Positions 1 to 12,915 of a stretch of 64,000 nt of DNA are shown here, piece after piece (within the stretch, counting starts at the first letter, position 1; every line of letters begins with the position of its first letter). Below the pieces are notes generated by a model. The model saw only the letters and a program-made list of their open reading frames with translations. It was not told the origin of the DNA and did no database searches. Both the position numbers and the translations under genes were made by a program. The DNA comes from Ptychodera flava (lineage: Eukaryota; Hemichordata; Enteropneusta; Ptychoderidae), in the NCBI RefSeq assembly GCF_041260155.1, contig NW_027248277.1, positions 9,257,175-9,321,174 on the forward strand, in the 5' to 3' direction.

Positions 1-1031
1 ACCCCCCCATATTTGATTCGGAGGGGGTGCTGGAGGAAATGGGGCCAACAACATTTTTTTCTGGCCTCTAAAGTAGTAATTTTTTTCAAACCGTACTGTG
101 AAGCACATTGTTTTATCTTGGCGAAGCTGAGCATCAGTGATGCTCAACAACCTCAACATTTGCAGAAAAAACACATGTCACTAAGTTCACTGTATGCATT
201 TCTTATCCACAAGATCAAAGATTCTCTCTCCTTATGGGCTTTCAAAGTATACTGAGTCACAATAGTTTACATTCTGAACAGTATATTTTTGATTTTGCTC
301 AGACCTTTCGTCACAAGATCAATCTCGTCAAGTCAGTCAACTTTATTTTTGTGAAAGCTATCTAAAATTCCTGAAAACTGATATCAGAGAACTTAATAAC
401 TTGATTTTGAGAAATATTATAGTCATTATTCTAAATTTCAGTGTCCTATATAGGAAACAGTATTCAGGTATTTAGTAAGCTCAGTACTGCCATTTAATCA
501 TGCCATTCTCAAAAGCAATTTTCTCATCAAACCATAAAGCACAGAACAATAATGACAAAATACTGATTTCCCAATTACAATACATTATTTATACCTTTAC
601 ATAACCCACAAAAACACACAGTAAAAATTAGTCTAACATACACCGACATCGTCTCAGCTGAATATTAATATGTTGAATTAGAAAGCAATGACCATGAATT
701 GTGTGTTTCACTCTGATAATTTGGTTGTCTTGAAAAATCAGGCTAGAATTTCTAGGTGCAAAAACCTCTGCCATCTTAAAGAAATCAAATGTCAAAATGT
801 TCATTATCGAAGCTGCCATGTACAACAAAAATGTACTGTACAGTGAATTTGATACCAGAGTATAGCCTGAACTAAGCTTGGTTATAAAAAATCAAACATG
901 CATTTTCACCAACTATTTGCCATATATAAGCTCCTGATGGCTGTGTCAAGTTGAAGTTTACATACAAATGAGAATTAACTGTATTGTTATTGAGAAAGCA
1001 CAATGCATACCTATGATGCAGGACTATTAGG
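1..1031. other. No gene or recognised element
   Basis: AT-rich sequence in which all short open frames lack protein-like composition or splice context. I see no repeat matching other parts of the window. Confidence 0.5.
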
Positions 1032-1180
1032 CCATGGGCTAAAGGGGGTCTACGTACACCCCCAGAAGCCTTGGGATCCCCAGAATACGAAATTGAATTC
1101 TAACAGAAAAAATATAGGGACGCAATAGCTGTTATGGTCATGTTTTGAAGGGTACCGCAAAATCACCATTTTCCAACCAA
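1032..1180 (+). repeat. Left half of repeat R1, interrupted copy
   Basis: This half runs from the GGGCTAAAGGGGGTCTACGT region to CACCATTTTCCAACCAA. It matches 2953-3126, where the same sequence continues without a break into the part found here at 2610-2748. The 1181-2609 insertion therefore split this copy. Confidence 0.8.
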
Positions 1181-1204
1181 GGGGACTGGTCAGTTCTTCG
1201 GCAC

Positions 1205-1219
1205 GGGGGGGGGGGGGGG
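1205..1219. repeat. Poly-G tract
   Basis: Fifteen consecutive G just inside the left terminus of H1. C-rich tracts mirror it at the right terminus (2550-2586). Confidence 0.9.
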
Positions 1220-1373
1220 CCGGTGGATTATTTTTTGCCGACGTCAAAAAGTGGCTGACCCCCCCTATTCCAAATTTTGAAAACAGGGTGACCCCCCCTA
1301 TTCCAAATTTCGAAAACAGGGTGACCCCCCCCCCCGGGGCGCGACATAGGTAAAATAAAAGGTGGACATAACG

Positions 1374-1375
<2 letters not shown>

Positions 1376-1439
<64 letters not shown>
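1376..1439. repeat. (AT)n microsatellite
   Basis: About 32 uninterrupted AT units inside H1. Confidence 0.95.
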
Positions 1440-1443
<4 letters not shown>

Positions 1444-2609
1444 TATATTTTACATTTTACATACGGTATATTTATATTTTAAATAGTCATTCTATGTTTT
1501 AATGAAATTGTTGACATGTCAGTTGTAAGATAGGACTTTCAAAGTGTCAATCTTAAAGTTTGAATACAGTACATTTTGAATGAGCTGTATTTTGAATGAG
1601 CTGTGAATGTATTTCACACTTTCTATGCTTAACCAGATGTCCTGAACTGTTGTACAGAAATGGATGTCAATCATTAATATCAAAGAGGAAAAAGCAGTGA
1701 ATCAAAAACTTTGATGGGTGTTAAGACTTGCCAACCATCCAATTAAATCTTCTGAGGAGCCATAGAGAGCTTTTTTAGCCAAATCTGATGTGTACAGTGT
1801 CTGAGAGGACCTTTTCTTGTAACATTGAAACCATAAAAGCACAGCTAATAATGACAAAAACTGCCTTTTTTAACTGTTATTTTGTTCATAAAAAAGCATC
1901 TTTCTACAGAAAACCTGTGAAACAAAGGAAAATAATTGCATCAATGAGAAGGAAAGATATCTTGTCATTTTTCTATCTCTAAAATAAGTCACTGTATCAA
2001 ATATATATGTGAAATATTTGTGCAAGTTGCTTTCTCATACTGAATTCTCACAGAGAGAACAGAAAAGTATCCTTTTCATATGAAATGCAGATTTCATAAT
2101 GGTACACTTTCACTTAGCAAACATCAAGATATCTCGGATTATTCAAGTATGGCGCCCAAAGGGCGCGCCGAAAAATATGAAACATCCTGATATCTCTTGA
2201 TATATATGCCTGGTATATTAAAGTCATGCACCTGAAGGGCATGCTGAAAAGTCTGATATATTAAAGTAATGCGCTTGAAGAGCACGCGGAAAAATATTGA
2301 ACATACAGATATCTCTGATGTATGTATGCTTGATATGTTAAAGTTGGGCGTGCTGAAAAATATGACTGATTATTAAAGTTACGCGCCCGAAGGGCGTGCC
2401 GAAAAATACAACTGAATGATGAAATTGTGGCTGACACTAGCATTTTAGGCAATGATGAGCCTGTGTCAAAATTCAAAAACACACTGACCCCCCCTATTGG
2501 GCATTTCAAAAACATGGTGACCCCCCCTATCACCAAAGTCAAAAACAGGGTGACCCCCCCCCCATGAATCCACCGGCCCCCCCCAGGCTGAAGAAACTGA
2601 CCCGTCCCC

Positions 2610-2748
2610 CAAAATGCATTTTCGTCAAATCTGTCTTATTGTAGGTCATCTGCTGAGCTTATTTTTACCATAACCTCACTTGTTTGGTATCATTAGAAAG
2701 GGGATTTATTCTTCTTTAAGAGAACATATTGTACTATGCAATATCTTT
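2610..2748 (+). repeat. Right half of repeat R1, interrupted copy
   Basis: Starts at AAAATGCATTTTCGTC and ends near GCAATATCTTTT. It matches 3124-3268 almost base for base and is the displaced second half of the copy that begins at 1032. Confidence 0.8.
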
Positions 2749-2952
2749 TCTTTGCTTGAATGAGAGTCATCCAGGGTATTTCCTTGCATTTATTATGTCC
2801 AGAGTACTAACTAATCTAAACCTACAATAATTTTTTTTCACAATTTCATAAACATTTTCCCCAAACCATGTATATATAACTCTCTTACATCTATTTTGAA
2901 CACTTAATTGAACAATTAAGACATATGGACATGAAAATTGCATTGTATGTAG

Positions 2953-3268
2953 TCCGTGGGCTAGAGGGAGTCTACGTGCACCCCCCACAGGATAACAAAC
3001 CTGTATTTTTCAGAAGCCTTGGGATACCTAGAATACGAAATTGAATTTTAAACGAAAAAACATAGGGACGCAATAGCTGTTATGGTCATGTTTAGAAGGG
3101 TACCGCAAAATCACCATTTTCCAACCCAAATGCATTTTCGTCAAATCTGTCTTATTGTAAGTCATCTGCTGAGCTTATTTTTTAACATTACCTCACTTGT
3201 TTGGTATCATTAGACAGGAAATTTATTCTTCTTTAAGAGGACATATTGTACTATGCAATATCTTTTAA
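2953..3268 (+). repeat. Repeat R1, uninterrupted copy
   Basis: Contains both halves of R1 joined, with one extra segment of about 24 bases near 2987-3012. A third, more diverged partial copy follows at 3395-3585. Confidence 0.8.
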
Positions 3269-3394
3269 AGTTTTTGTGAAATATGACCAAAACTTACCCC
3301 ATACCCCAACATTTAACATTGCAAATTACTGTAGATCTCAAATTCTACCAATTTGTTAGCTTGGCATAATACAAAATGCAATGCTTTGTATGAA

Positions 3395-3585
3395 ATCTGT
3401 TTTATTTGATACAGGGACATGTCAGAAATATGAAATAGACTTTAAACAGAAAAAATATTGGGACTCTAGAGCTGTAATAGTCATATTTTGAAGGGTACCG
3501 CAAAATCACAGTGTTGCAGATTTGCATGCATTTTTGTTAAATCTGTCTTCCTATAAGTCATCTGCTGAGCTTGGCAACCCAAGTA
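3395..3585 (+). repeat. Repeat R1, diverged partial copy
   Basis: Shares AAGGGTACCGCAAAATCAC and the ATCTGTCTTCCTATAAGTC part with the other R1 copies, with more substitutions. Confidence 0.65.
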
Positions 3586-4208
3586 CCATACTGTTTTTCG
3601 ATGGCAGGCATGTTTTGTATCAAGGGTAAAACCAAGTTCAAGTTGTGGAAAAATAAAATCCTAGTTTCATATATCAATTGGCCAACACTCAGGGTAAAAA
3701 CATTGTGTTTGCTTCCTAACAGGCCTTAGAGTCACCACAAAACAGTCTTGTTTCATGAATTCATTAGACCAAGGGAAACAACTTATTGGCAACTCCAAGG
3801 CATGTGGAAACTAAGGTATGCCATTACCGTAATATGGCCATGTACATGTGCTCCATGAGACATATGTAATGTTGGGTAGAGATGCACAGAGACACGGGAG
3901 CTTGATTGTAATTATATTATTGGTAGAGTGTTGTCCCTCAGTGTAAAGTGTCGGATGAATGTGTTAGGATTTTTAATGTCACAGCATTGCTCAGCTATTA
4001 AAATTAGGAATATGATTTGAAAATTTATTACAAAATTGATTCTATCACTGTCAAAAAACACTCGCCTTTGTCCCATCAAAGAAGGCTGGCCAGATCAAAG
4101 GTTTGAATGTACTTATGAAAAACACCGTCAGGCAACTAGATTTCTACTATATTGACATTAATTAAATGATGTGTAACACTAAAAAACATGGATGCTTATG
4201 GACAACCA
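3586..4208. other. No gene or recognised element
   Basis: No open frame with protein-like composition and no internal repeat that I could identify. Confidence 0.45.
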
Positions 4209-4321
4209 CTAGCTTTGGGTCCATAGCTGTGGTGTTTTCAGACGGGATTTCTGCCTTTTAAGGGCTAGTTTTGAATTTAAAAAGTTGTAAAACACCTTAA
4301 CAGCTATGGACCCACAGCTAG
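4209..4321. mobile_element. Short hairpin MITE
   Basis: The left end CTAGCTTTGGGTCCATAGC and the inverted right end CTAGCTGTGGGTCCATAGC continue into TGTTTT on both sides, giving arms of about 30 bases around a loop of about 50. Weaker symmetry continues outside. No coding capacity. Confidence 0.65.
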
Positions 4322-4560
4322 GACTTGCAACCGCCTGTTTGATGAACTCAGTATCATTGTCCACAGGGTTTAAAAGAAGACAATCCTGTTTGTCTTTTAG
4401 GATATCTACATTGTGATCTACTTCTACTTTTACTCACACAACTCAAAATATAGTGTCATTTACACTTAATCTGAATGTTTCACAAATAACACATCCTATT
4501 ACATTACAGATATCTCAATGTGCTCGAGAAAAAAATTCATATTAAAAAAAAACAATTTTT

Positions 4561-6400
4561 AGCTCACATTCGGTATACCAATGTCAGGTTATCGTATAAG
4601 CTGAATCAGTTCATTTACATTCGATTTGCATATCTGTATATCTGTATGTATGTACGTATGTATGTCTGTATGTCCGTCCACATCAAAAACACCTAAACCA
4701 CAGCACCTACTGTCTTAGTATTTGGTGTACAGGTGCACCTAGGGATGGAGATGTGGATTTGTTCAAATGAACTTGTCAGTGTCAAAAATATGCAAACAAG
4801 GGGAAAAAAGAAAAAACACTGCAAATTGCTAAAAGTCTGTAACCGTCAAGGTTAGATTGGGTTGAAACTTGGTGTGCAGGTTCCTTTAGGTATTCTAAAT
4901 TTGGTCTTTAAAATTCGGGATGAAATTTGCATGTTTCTATTTTTGGGGTAATTTTTTAAGTTTTTAGTCAAAAAATATTTTTCTCTGAAAGCACTCATCT
5001 GATTGCTTTGAAAGTTGGTATACATGTTCCTCAGGATGACCTCAGTCAAGTTTATAAAAATTGAATTGAAATTTTCATATTTGTAATTTTGGGGCAAATT
5101 TGGGAAACTTTGGTCAAAATTTGTTTTATTCAAAAACTACTAATCTGATAGCTTTGATATTTGGTATACAGGTTCCTCAGGTTGATCAAAATCAGTTTTA
5201 TGAATGTTGTGAAGATATCTCGAATTTTGTATTTTTGCAGAATTTTTTGTTTATTTTTCTCATTTTAAGTACAATTTATTCTTCTCTGAAACCGCTAGCC
5301 CAATTGCTCTCAAATTTGGATGGGATGTTTGCAAGGGTGTTACCCTTCAAATTGTTGAAATTACGACAAAATTGGAAAAAATTACTGTTTTGGGGCAATA
5401 TTGGTCAGTTTTGGTCAAAAAATCTTAAAAAATATTTTCTTTTTAAAGCCCCTGGACAGACAGCTTTTATATTTGGTGTACAGATGTCCAGAGATGACAA
5501 TAGTTAGATATGTGGAAATTGTCCTGAAATATACAAATTTGTATTTTTAAGACAATATTGTTATTTTTGGTCAAGAAAACTTGTTCTCAAAATTATTTGT
5601 TTGATAGCTTTGTAATTTGGTATAAATTCCCGAGGGATGTTATTATATAAATTTTCCGCTCAAAGTGTTGGGAAACCCCCAAATTTTTATATTTTAGGTA
5701 ATTTTCTCAGTTTGTGACCTTAAATGACCTACACCAACCCAGGATATGTTGTGAGAGAGTTTCGAAGGCTGTGAACATAATTTTGTCATATTTAATATAA
5801 ATTTGTAGTAAAATTTGATCCAGAAACAAAGTTGAGGTATATTTTTTCATTGCAAAACCAATTTTTGCAACTTTTGCATATAAGACACACAAGAACTGAT
5901 GAGAAATTTGAATCCAAGATAATTCCAGATATTGTAATCCCCCCACAGTGTTAGGCATTTCACTATCTGTAACTGATTTAAGTTCTGTTTACATTCAAAT
6001 GATAGCACTCATAGCATTAATTAAAACATCCTCAAGGTTGTAAATACATTTCCTGACAGCTGGTCTTATGTAAGGGATGGAACATTTGATATTCAGGAGG
6101 AGGTAGGGGCTAGAAGATTGATGAGGTAGCATTACTTTTTACCAGATCCCTTATTTTTCCCACTCTTTATTTTTTCCCCACTCTCCCACCTTTTCTTTTT
6201 GTCAAGCTTCTCTGGCTAATTTTTTTGTTGACATTTGCTTATGTATGTAGGATCTGCTTGTCCCATTGCTATAGAAGTTGATATGCATGTTCCTAAAGAT
6301 GACCTCCAGTACTTAAGTTGCAGACCTTATTTGCTTTTGTAATTCTTGTTTTTCTGGTTTAAATATTTCTTGAATTTACCAATTCAAGTCGAATGTGAGC
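4561..6400 (+). repeat. Repeat family R2, copy 1 (uninterrupted)
   Basis: Begins AGCTCACATTCGGTATACC and ends GAATGTGAGC, so the termini are short inverted repeats (GCTCACATTC). The interior (about 4830-5660) is an irregular tandem array built around phrases such as TGATAGCTTTG, TTTGGTATACAGGTTCC and TTTTTGGTCAAAAA. The same element, with a further insertion, occurs at 41995-44898. No protein is encoded and the superfamily is not recognised. The element may be a multi-copy non-autonomous transposon. Confidence 0.75.
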
Positions 6401-6977
<577 letters not shown>

Positions 6978-7378
6978 GTTGGTGTGTGTGTGGTGTGTTT
7001 AGGTGTGTGTGTGTGTTTGTGTGTTTGTGTGTGTCACACTAATTACTTCAAGTACAAATAATGTCTGTTACTTAAGTTTCATGTATTCTGCAATCATCAG
7101 ACAGATGAAGTGAAAGCTAGGAACCTTCACATTGTCAATGCTGAGAAATCTACACTGTTAAACAGACGCTCTGAGATGGTTTCATCATGTCGCCACCAAA
7201 ACAAATGTTATTTATCAAATTTTAACACGCACCACCAACGAATAGAATGGTATGTCCCAAAGATATAAAAGAGCTAGTATTGGGCTAAGATTCCTTTCAT
7301 TTCATGTTTCTGATGATTGATGCTGGATGCATGAATTATAATTAACATATAACATTGCTTCGTACCAGGAGTAATTTG

Positions 7379-7381
<3 letters not shown>

Positions 7382-7435
<54 letters not shown>
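7382..7435. repeat. (AT)n microsatellite
   Basis: About 27 AT units. Confidence 0.95.
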
Positions 7436-7436
<1 letters not shown>

Positions 7437-7605
7437 TGGTATATATATAAATATGTGCATCCTACAATCTTTAGACCGAATGTCTGAAATAATGGATCCT
7501 TAGCTCTAACTTTCACTAGAATGTTCGGGATATACCATAATATTGTGTTTCTAGGTGGTGCTAAATTTGATTAATAATATATCATTCGATCTAACATTTT
7601 CCCAT

Positions 7606-7608
<3 letters not shown>

Positions 7609-7645
<37 letters not shown>

Positions 7646-7646
7646 A

Positions 7647-7681
<35 letters not shown>
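7609..7681. repeat. (TC)n and (AT)n microsatellites
   Basis: TC repeats at 7609-7640 and AT repeats at 7654-7681, separated by AGCATAATATGTG. Confidence 0.95.
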
Positions 7682-9094
7682 CAAAATGTATACAATGTGC
7701 CCTCCCGGTTACCACCATAATGGCTTTATGGCAACCTCTGAACTTGGCACAGAGAGTATGTGTAAATATGATAAGAAAAGGTTAGTGTACATATGTGTGT
7801 GTTTATACAAAAGAGTATTTGCTACACCCGTTGGTCAATCAGAACAAGAAGTCTGGAAAAAATGAATCAGTGCCATGCCTTACTACATTCAAGTTAATAG
7901 GATGGTTTAAAACATTGTGAAATTGAGGTGCAAAAAGTCATATTTGTCAAACAGCTATTTTTCAGGAACAACTCACCATAAGATAACAGTTGTATTTAGA
8001 CAATTTCTCTTCAGCGTTAGCCTCAGTTTCTTGACAGTCCAGATTGCTTATTGAAGCAATTTTACAATTTAAACCGGAGATTTGATATGCTGTTTGTATT
8101 GATAATGAAAAAATGAATCACTGTTTTTTACAGGCCACCGTGGTCATAGTCTACAGGAAGACCCAAATCATCAGAAAACGGCTTTCCAGGGAACCTTCAC
8201 AAGAGGGAAATTTTATTTCTTGTACAGATTGGGAAGGGAAAACATTTATATCCTTCCTTTTTCATTTCACCTACTATTTTCTTCATCCATTATTGTGTTA
8301 AATGCACTGTTATTTTTTCAAATTGAATTATAGTCCATCGACCAGAATTAACAACAATAACATCGCAGTTTACACATTTCTATACGCTGAGTTGACATGC
8401 TGAATATATGTGTATCTCAACATGTTTAGTTGAGTCAAGCAAGAAACTATAATTAACATTAAAAAAACAAACACTGTGAAAAGCAATAATGAAAAATTAC
8501 AGCTATACTGTCCCTCTTGTACTAATTTCCAAGGATCAGATATATAACTTATTTTAATTTTATTCAATTACTTTTGAATTGTTACATGTGAATTGTATAT
8601 TGCTACCGAAAAAAACAACTTCAGAATTATTTTCATGGAATCAAATGCTTTCTTCACTTAACATATGCTTGTAAAATCCATTGAAATGAACAAGGAAGTG
8701 AATGAGGAAATGTAACCGCAGGAAAGCCCAGAGGTACAACACTGCCCTGTTAGAGGTAAGGAGGGCGCCCTCAGTGGTCAGTTACACAGATTGAGTAACC
8801 TTCATCAGCTCACAGTCATCAATGCTGATTTTTTTAAAGACAAATTTATTCCAACATCAAGAACAAATAAAATCAGATCTACATACCACACGTTAAGTAT
8901 AAACAAATGAAATTTCACGTCATTGGGCTGAAACAGTAGCTATTTAGCTTGACAAAAGAGAAAAAAATAAATAAAAAATATAATTATGGGAATGTGTTCA
9001 TGATTCATCCGTTACCTTTAATTCTTACAAGGCTTGAATTCTTCGTCACAAAATCAACAATTTTGTAATCATCATGTAAATTAAAAATATACAT
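7682..9094. other. No gene or recognised element
   Basis: No protein-like frame. A short phrase GGGCGCCCTCAGTGGTCA near 8764 recurs as GTGCGCCCTCAGTGGTCA near 13230, so a small diverged repeat may be present at both places. Confidence 0.4.
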
Positions 9095-9436
9095 TCATGC
9101 ATGAAAATAGATAAATTTAAGTGGCATAATATAGGATTGAAGTGTAAGCCTAATCTTAATCCCACCAAGAGCAGCTGAATACCTTGTATTCCAAATATAA
9201 TATTTCACACAGGAAGTGATAAAGTGCTTTGTATCTGATATTGCATTGTTGTCATCTTCAATTCCTATTCTTGCCAATTTCTTGATATCTGTATTGTTGT
9301 CGGTGTTATGTTTGCTGACAGCATAAGAAATATATTTCTGCCAAATTTCTTTGTTATTCACATTCAAATATGTTCCAGGGTTACCATAAATATGACATTT
9401 CCCATTACAAGTTTCCGATTTAAACATTTTAACCAT
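9095..9436 (-). pseudogene. Possible LINE C-terminal remnant
   Basis: An open frame of about 113 codons reads on the minus strand. It starts with a Cys-rich ETCNGKCHIYGNP segment, continues through an EIWQKYISYAV-like stretch, and ends with FITSCVKYYIWNTRY. This layout resembles the cysteine-containing tail of L1-type LINE proteins, where a short Cys region is followed by a hydrophobic helix with a KYYIY-like motif. No upstream reverse-transcriptase core is readable, so it is at best a fragment. The sequence up to about 10300 on the same strand may be further decayed LINE but shows no diagnostic motif. Confidence 0.4.
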
Positions 9437-10652
9437 GCTTCCTGTGATTCGGCTTCTATGGAATTTTTTCTTTAAAATTATTCACTGTCTTGCTTGCAAT
9501 GCTTGGCGAATTAAAAAAAGCTTATGAGAGAAGTTTTATAATTGTTAGTGAGAGTAAGAATTTCTCAGCCTATTTTTGGCTAATTTGACCTTTGACATTT
9601 TGCCTTTTTGTATTAACCAATTTCCAATGATTCAGGAGTGACTGGTTTTGACATAACTCTTTGTCAGACCATAGTTCTCTTAGTCGAGAATATCGTAGCT
9701 TTCTTGATTTTTAATATTCAAACTGATTATTTGTTTCCAGGAATCTGGAGTTGAATTGACATATTCTGTCTTAATTTTCTCTTATATGTCTATTTGTACC
9801 TTCTCTGATTTTTACAATTATGTAGCATTGTTCAAGCCAGTCAGTTTTATTCTCAATCGATATATCTTTTTGTCTTAAAATCTAACTTTTTAATCATCTT
9901 TCACAGAAGAGGACACTTCCTTTACATTTTTATGTTTTCATTGTATCACTTGCACAATTCATCAAAAGAAGATTTCGTTAATGTTGGTTAAACATAACTC
10001 TTGTAAGTCTAAGTGACTTCGAGGTATTCAACATATTCCATATACACTATTGGAATCGGTTGTGTCGAATTTGAATTTGAAGTCGGAATACTAGCACAAT
10101 CTTCACTATCCCCTTTATATTGTTGTTTGCCTCTCCAAGTAAAATTCCATAGTTTCCTATATTCTTCATTAATTTACTTAAGGTACAAAGTACATCAGGA
10201 TTGTATATCAAGATATAATGTTGCAAAAGGTACATAATTTCACTGTTCATTTTAATACAAACATACAAGCAGTGAAAATTCACCTGTGGTTTGTGCATTA
10301 ATTTCTATTGAAACATAATATTCTGCACTGAAAATAGTATAATGCAAATACACAGTATTAATGGTCAACAGACAAGTTTTATAAATTCAATAAATTTTCG
10401 ATCGGGTTCAAACTCACAATGTATGACACCTAGTCATCTGTCGAAGACATCAAAACCAAAAGAGTGGTTCAATAACTATGCTACATAAAGTTGTTACAAT
10501 TTTTCTGACTGTGACCCACATGCTGTAAAGAAGTACTGCAATGGCTCACAGCTTTATTCCTTGAATCACGGCAGCTGTAGAAAATGTTAAATAATATCAT
10601 TTTCCTTTTAAGGGACTGAGTCATCCGTCTGTGTGTAATACTTATTTATAAA

Positions 10653-11318
10653 ATGTATCCAACACAACATTACACTATAGATCATGATACTATAGATCAT
10701 GATATCCTTCTTCACAAACTACATCATTATGGAGTGCGAGGTCCATCACTAAAGTTATTTCATAGTTATTTAACAAGTCGTAATCAATTTGTAATTGTCA
10801 ATGGTAAATCTTCTTGTTACAGGCAAATCAAATGTGGTGTACCGCAGGGTTCCATTCTGGGTCCGACTTTATTCTTGGTATATATTAACGATATTTGTAA
10901 TTCAACAGACTATTTTAATTGTAGACTTTTTGCAGATGATACAAATATTTTTAAATCTCTACGTACCCAGAATGTAAATCTTACTCAAATTAACGCCAAA
11001 TTTAACAAAATAATCAGTTGGTGTATGGCCAACAAACTCACAGTCAACGTTGACAAAACCAATTATATGATCATAAAGACACCACAGCGAAACACCACAT
11101 TTGAAGGAAATCTGTCAATTGGGAATGATACAATAGAACAAGTTTCTTGTGCAAGCTATTTAGGAGTTACAATAGATTCATCTTTGTCATGGAAATATCA
11201 TATACGAAAGGTCATTGAAGTAATTACACCCAAAATTGGTATCATTACACGACTAAGACACTATGTTCCAAAATCCATTCTCATTCAACTATTAATGCTT
11301 TTATCTTACCTCATATAA
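10653..11318 (+). pseudogene. LINE reverse transcriptase, fragment, part 1
   Basis: A reverse transcriptase copies LINE RNA at the insertion site. Visible here are TIDHDILLHKL (fingers, about residue 15), GVPQGSILGP (about residue 63) and the catalytic FADDTN (about residue 93). Next come the thumb region NKLTVNVDKTNYM and CASYLGVTIDSSLSW. Two of the metal-binding aspartates are present in FADD. The frame ends early: a 1-base slip near 11291 moves the rest of the protein into another frame, where it continues from 11318. The N-terminal endonuclease and the start of the polymerase are absent. The copy is dead, but its motifs make the identification firm. Confidence 0.85.
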
Positions 11319-11755
11319 TGTACTGTTTGGAAATCTGGGGAAACACTTTTTCCAGCTATTTAGAGTCAATTTTTCGCCTTCAGAAACGGATTGTTCGCTC
11401 AATTACCTTTTCTCATTTTATTGCTCATTCCGAACCTCTGTTTTACAAACTGAATATTTTAGATATCTACAAACTGAGTAAATATTGTACTTGTATGTTT
11501 GTTTATGATTTGAAACATAACAATCTTCCTCATACAGTTGAACACTATTTTGAGATTCCAAAGCACTCGTATCCAACACGATTAACACAAGTTGAAAATT
11601 TTCGTATTCCAGGCTCAAATTTGACAATTTCACAACATAACATTAGGTATGCAGCTGTGAAACACTGGAATTCGCTGCCTGACTATCTCAAACAATTGTC
11701 AAGTAGACAAGTTTTCAAGTCTGCATTGAAACATCACTTACTGAATTTACATTAA
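11318..11755 (+). pseudogene. LINE reverse transcriptase, fragment, part 2
   Basis: This is the C-terminal part of the same LINE protein in the next frame. It contains CLEIWGNTF, FRLQKRIVRSI, HSYPTRLTQ, RYAAVKHWNSLPDYL and a final FKSALKHHLL. These blocks are typical of the post-polymerase region of CR1/L2/Jockey-group LINEs. Shifting one base near 11291 joins it to the preceding part (reading NAFILPHIMYCLEIWG), so the break is a single indel. The stop at 11753-11755 is the natural end. Confidence 0.8.
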
Positions 11756-12157
11756 ATCTGTGTTTGTTTCTATCCTCCATCACACTTAAGCTTGTACCGA
11801 ATAGTTATTAGTATACTCACGGGCCATGAACTCGACTAGTCCTTTTAGACTATTTTCATGGCCCCACCAGATTTTACAATATTGCATGTTCTTTTCTTTC
11901 TTTGACTTTGTACAATTTCAGTAATACACAGTTTTCTGATAATTTTCATTATTGTACATACCGTACTGTGAAGCATCTGGTGAAATAAAGCATTCATTCA
12001 TTTCATTTGAATATATAAAATATTCTCTGAATGTCAATGACTGACTGGTGAAAAGTCAGGTTGTGAATTGCTGTCGAATTTCTTGAATTTCTTGAGACAA
12101 TGCAGCAAATCGGACGGAGTTCAATGTGGTGGTATATGAACTGTTTTACGTTCCTAT

Positions 12158-12600
12158 TAAAAAGAGACAGTGGCTATAACTTGTGTCAATTTTTTTTCTT
12201 TTTAACGTCGACAACATGTTTATATATTCTGCTCCCCGAAGCATGTTGAGATACATTAGTATATTGTCAACTCAGCCTTTACATGCACAGCTGATTGCAT
12301 GGCTATTGTTGACAGTTCTGATTAGGACCAGAATTAAAATGTAAACCATAACAGTTCATTTTAGGTGTTTACATGCTGTGGTGACAAGCTTGGTGTTTCA
12401 ACTTGCTCTGCTGAGTAGAACAACAACTTGAAAAAAATCACTGAAAGTTACAGGAACTTGCCAAGCTTATTTCTTTGAATTTTTAATGTGATTTTTCTGG
12501 GTGTCCATTGTCAATTTGCCTTGCGTGATTTTTTTTTTGTTTTGTTGAAAACATTAGGAATTGAGCTAGAAAGGGAAGTGTGTAAACAGCAACAGTAACA
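12158..12600 (+). repeat. Repeat R3, copy 1
   Basis: Starts AAAAAGAGACAGTGGCTATAAC and shares, in the same order as 12612-12915, the phrases TCTGCTCCCCGAAGCA, TTGTCAACTCAGCCT and GGTGTTTCAAC. No coding potential. It resembles a non-autonomous DNA element or SINE-like repeat. Confidence 0.6.
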
Positions 12601-12611
12601 AAGCTCAGCGC

Positions 12612-12915
12612 TTAAAGGGACAGTATAACTCTTAAGTTTTGATCATTTTTCTCACTTTTTGTCTTTGATGTCAACTACACTTTCCTGTTCTACTCCCCAC
12701 AGCACATTGATATACACAGTATTCTGCTTGACAACTCAGCCTGTACATGTGTAAACTGCATTGTTGTTGACAAGTATCAAAATTCTTGTCTTGACCAGAA
12801 TTCAAACATCAAATATAAGAGACTGCATTTTACATAGGGTAGACGCTCTGTTGACAAGCTAATTTAAAAAGTAATAGTTGGTGTTTTAACGTGCTTTTTG
12901 AAGAAGAACAAGAGC
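12612..12915 (+). repeat. Repeat R3, copy 2
   Basis: Direct neighbour of copy 1, starting TTAAAGGGACAGTATAACT. It is colinear with copy 1 over about 300 bases with many substitutions. Confidence 0.6.

Larger units (their letters stand above)
1181..2609. mobile_element. Non-autonomous TIR transposon, Harbinger-like (element H1)
   Basis: The left end reads GGGGACTGGTCAG and the inverted right end GGGGACGGGTCAG. The similarity continues inward through a G run and GGCCGGTGGATT. The flanks are CAA (1178-1180) and CAA (2610-2612), a 3-bp target duplication, and the empty site survives in the second R1 copy near 3117-3126. Subterminal tandem units carry GACCCCCCCTATT and AAAACAGGGTGA at both ends. 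The interior holds a (TA)n tract (1376-1439) and several GAAGGGCGTGCCGAAAA-type motifs (about 2157-2405). No transposase is encoded. A 3-bp duplication and GGG ends fit PIF/Harbinger, but the superfamily is inferred. Confidence 0.75.
10640..12008 (+). mobile_element. 5'-truncated LINE (non-LTR retrotransposon)
   Basis: Covers the C-terminal half of a LINE reverse transcriptase plus its 3' tail. The coding part (about 10653-11755) is followed by an untranslated tail containing GAAATAAAGCATTCATTCA, a microsatellite-like 3' end typical of CR1/L2-type LINEs. The 5' edge lies in the middle of the polymerase domain, next to a 15-base duplication (ACTATAGATCATGAT twice), so the element is 5'-truncated. 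Clade is uncertain. Confidence 0.85.

Noticed and set aside
10400..10420. tRNA B-box-like GGGTTCAAACTC
   Set aside because: No matching A-box or cloverleaf is visible around it.
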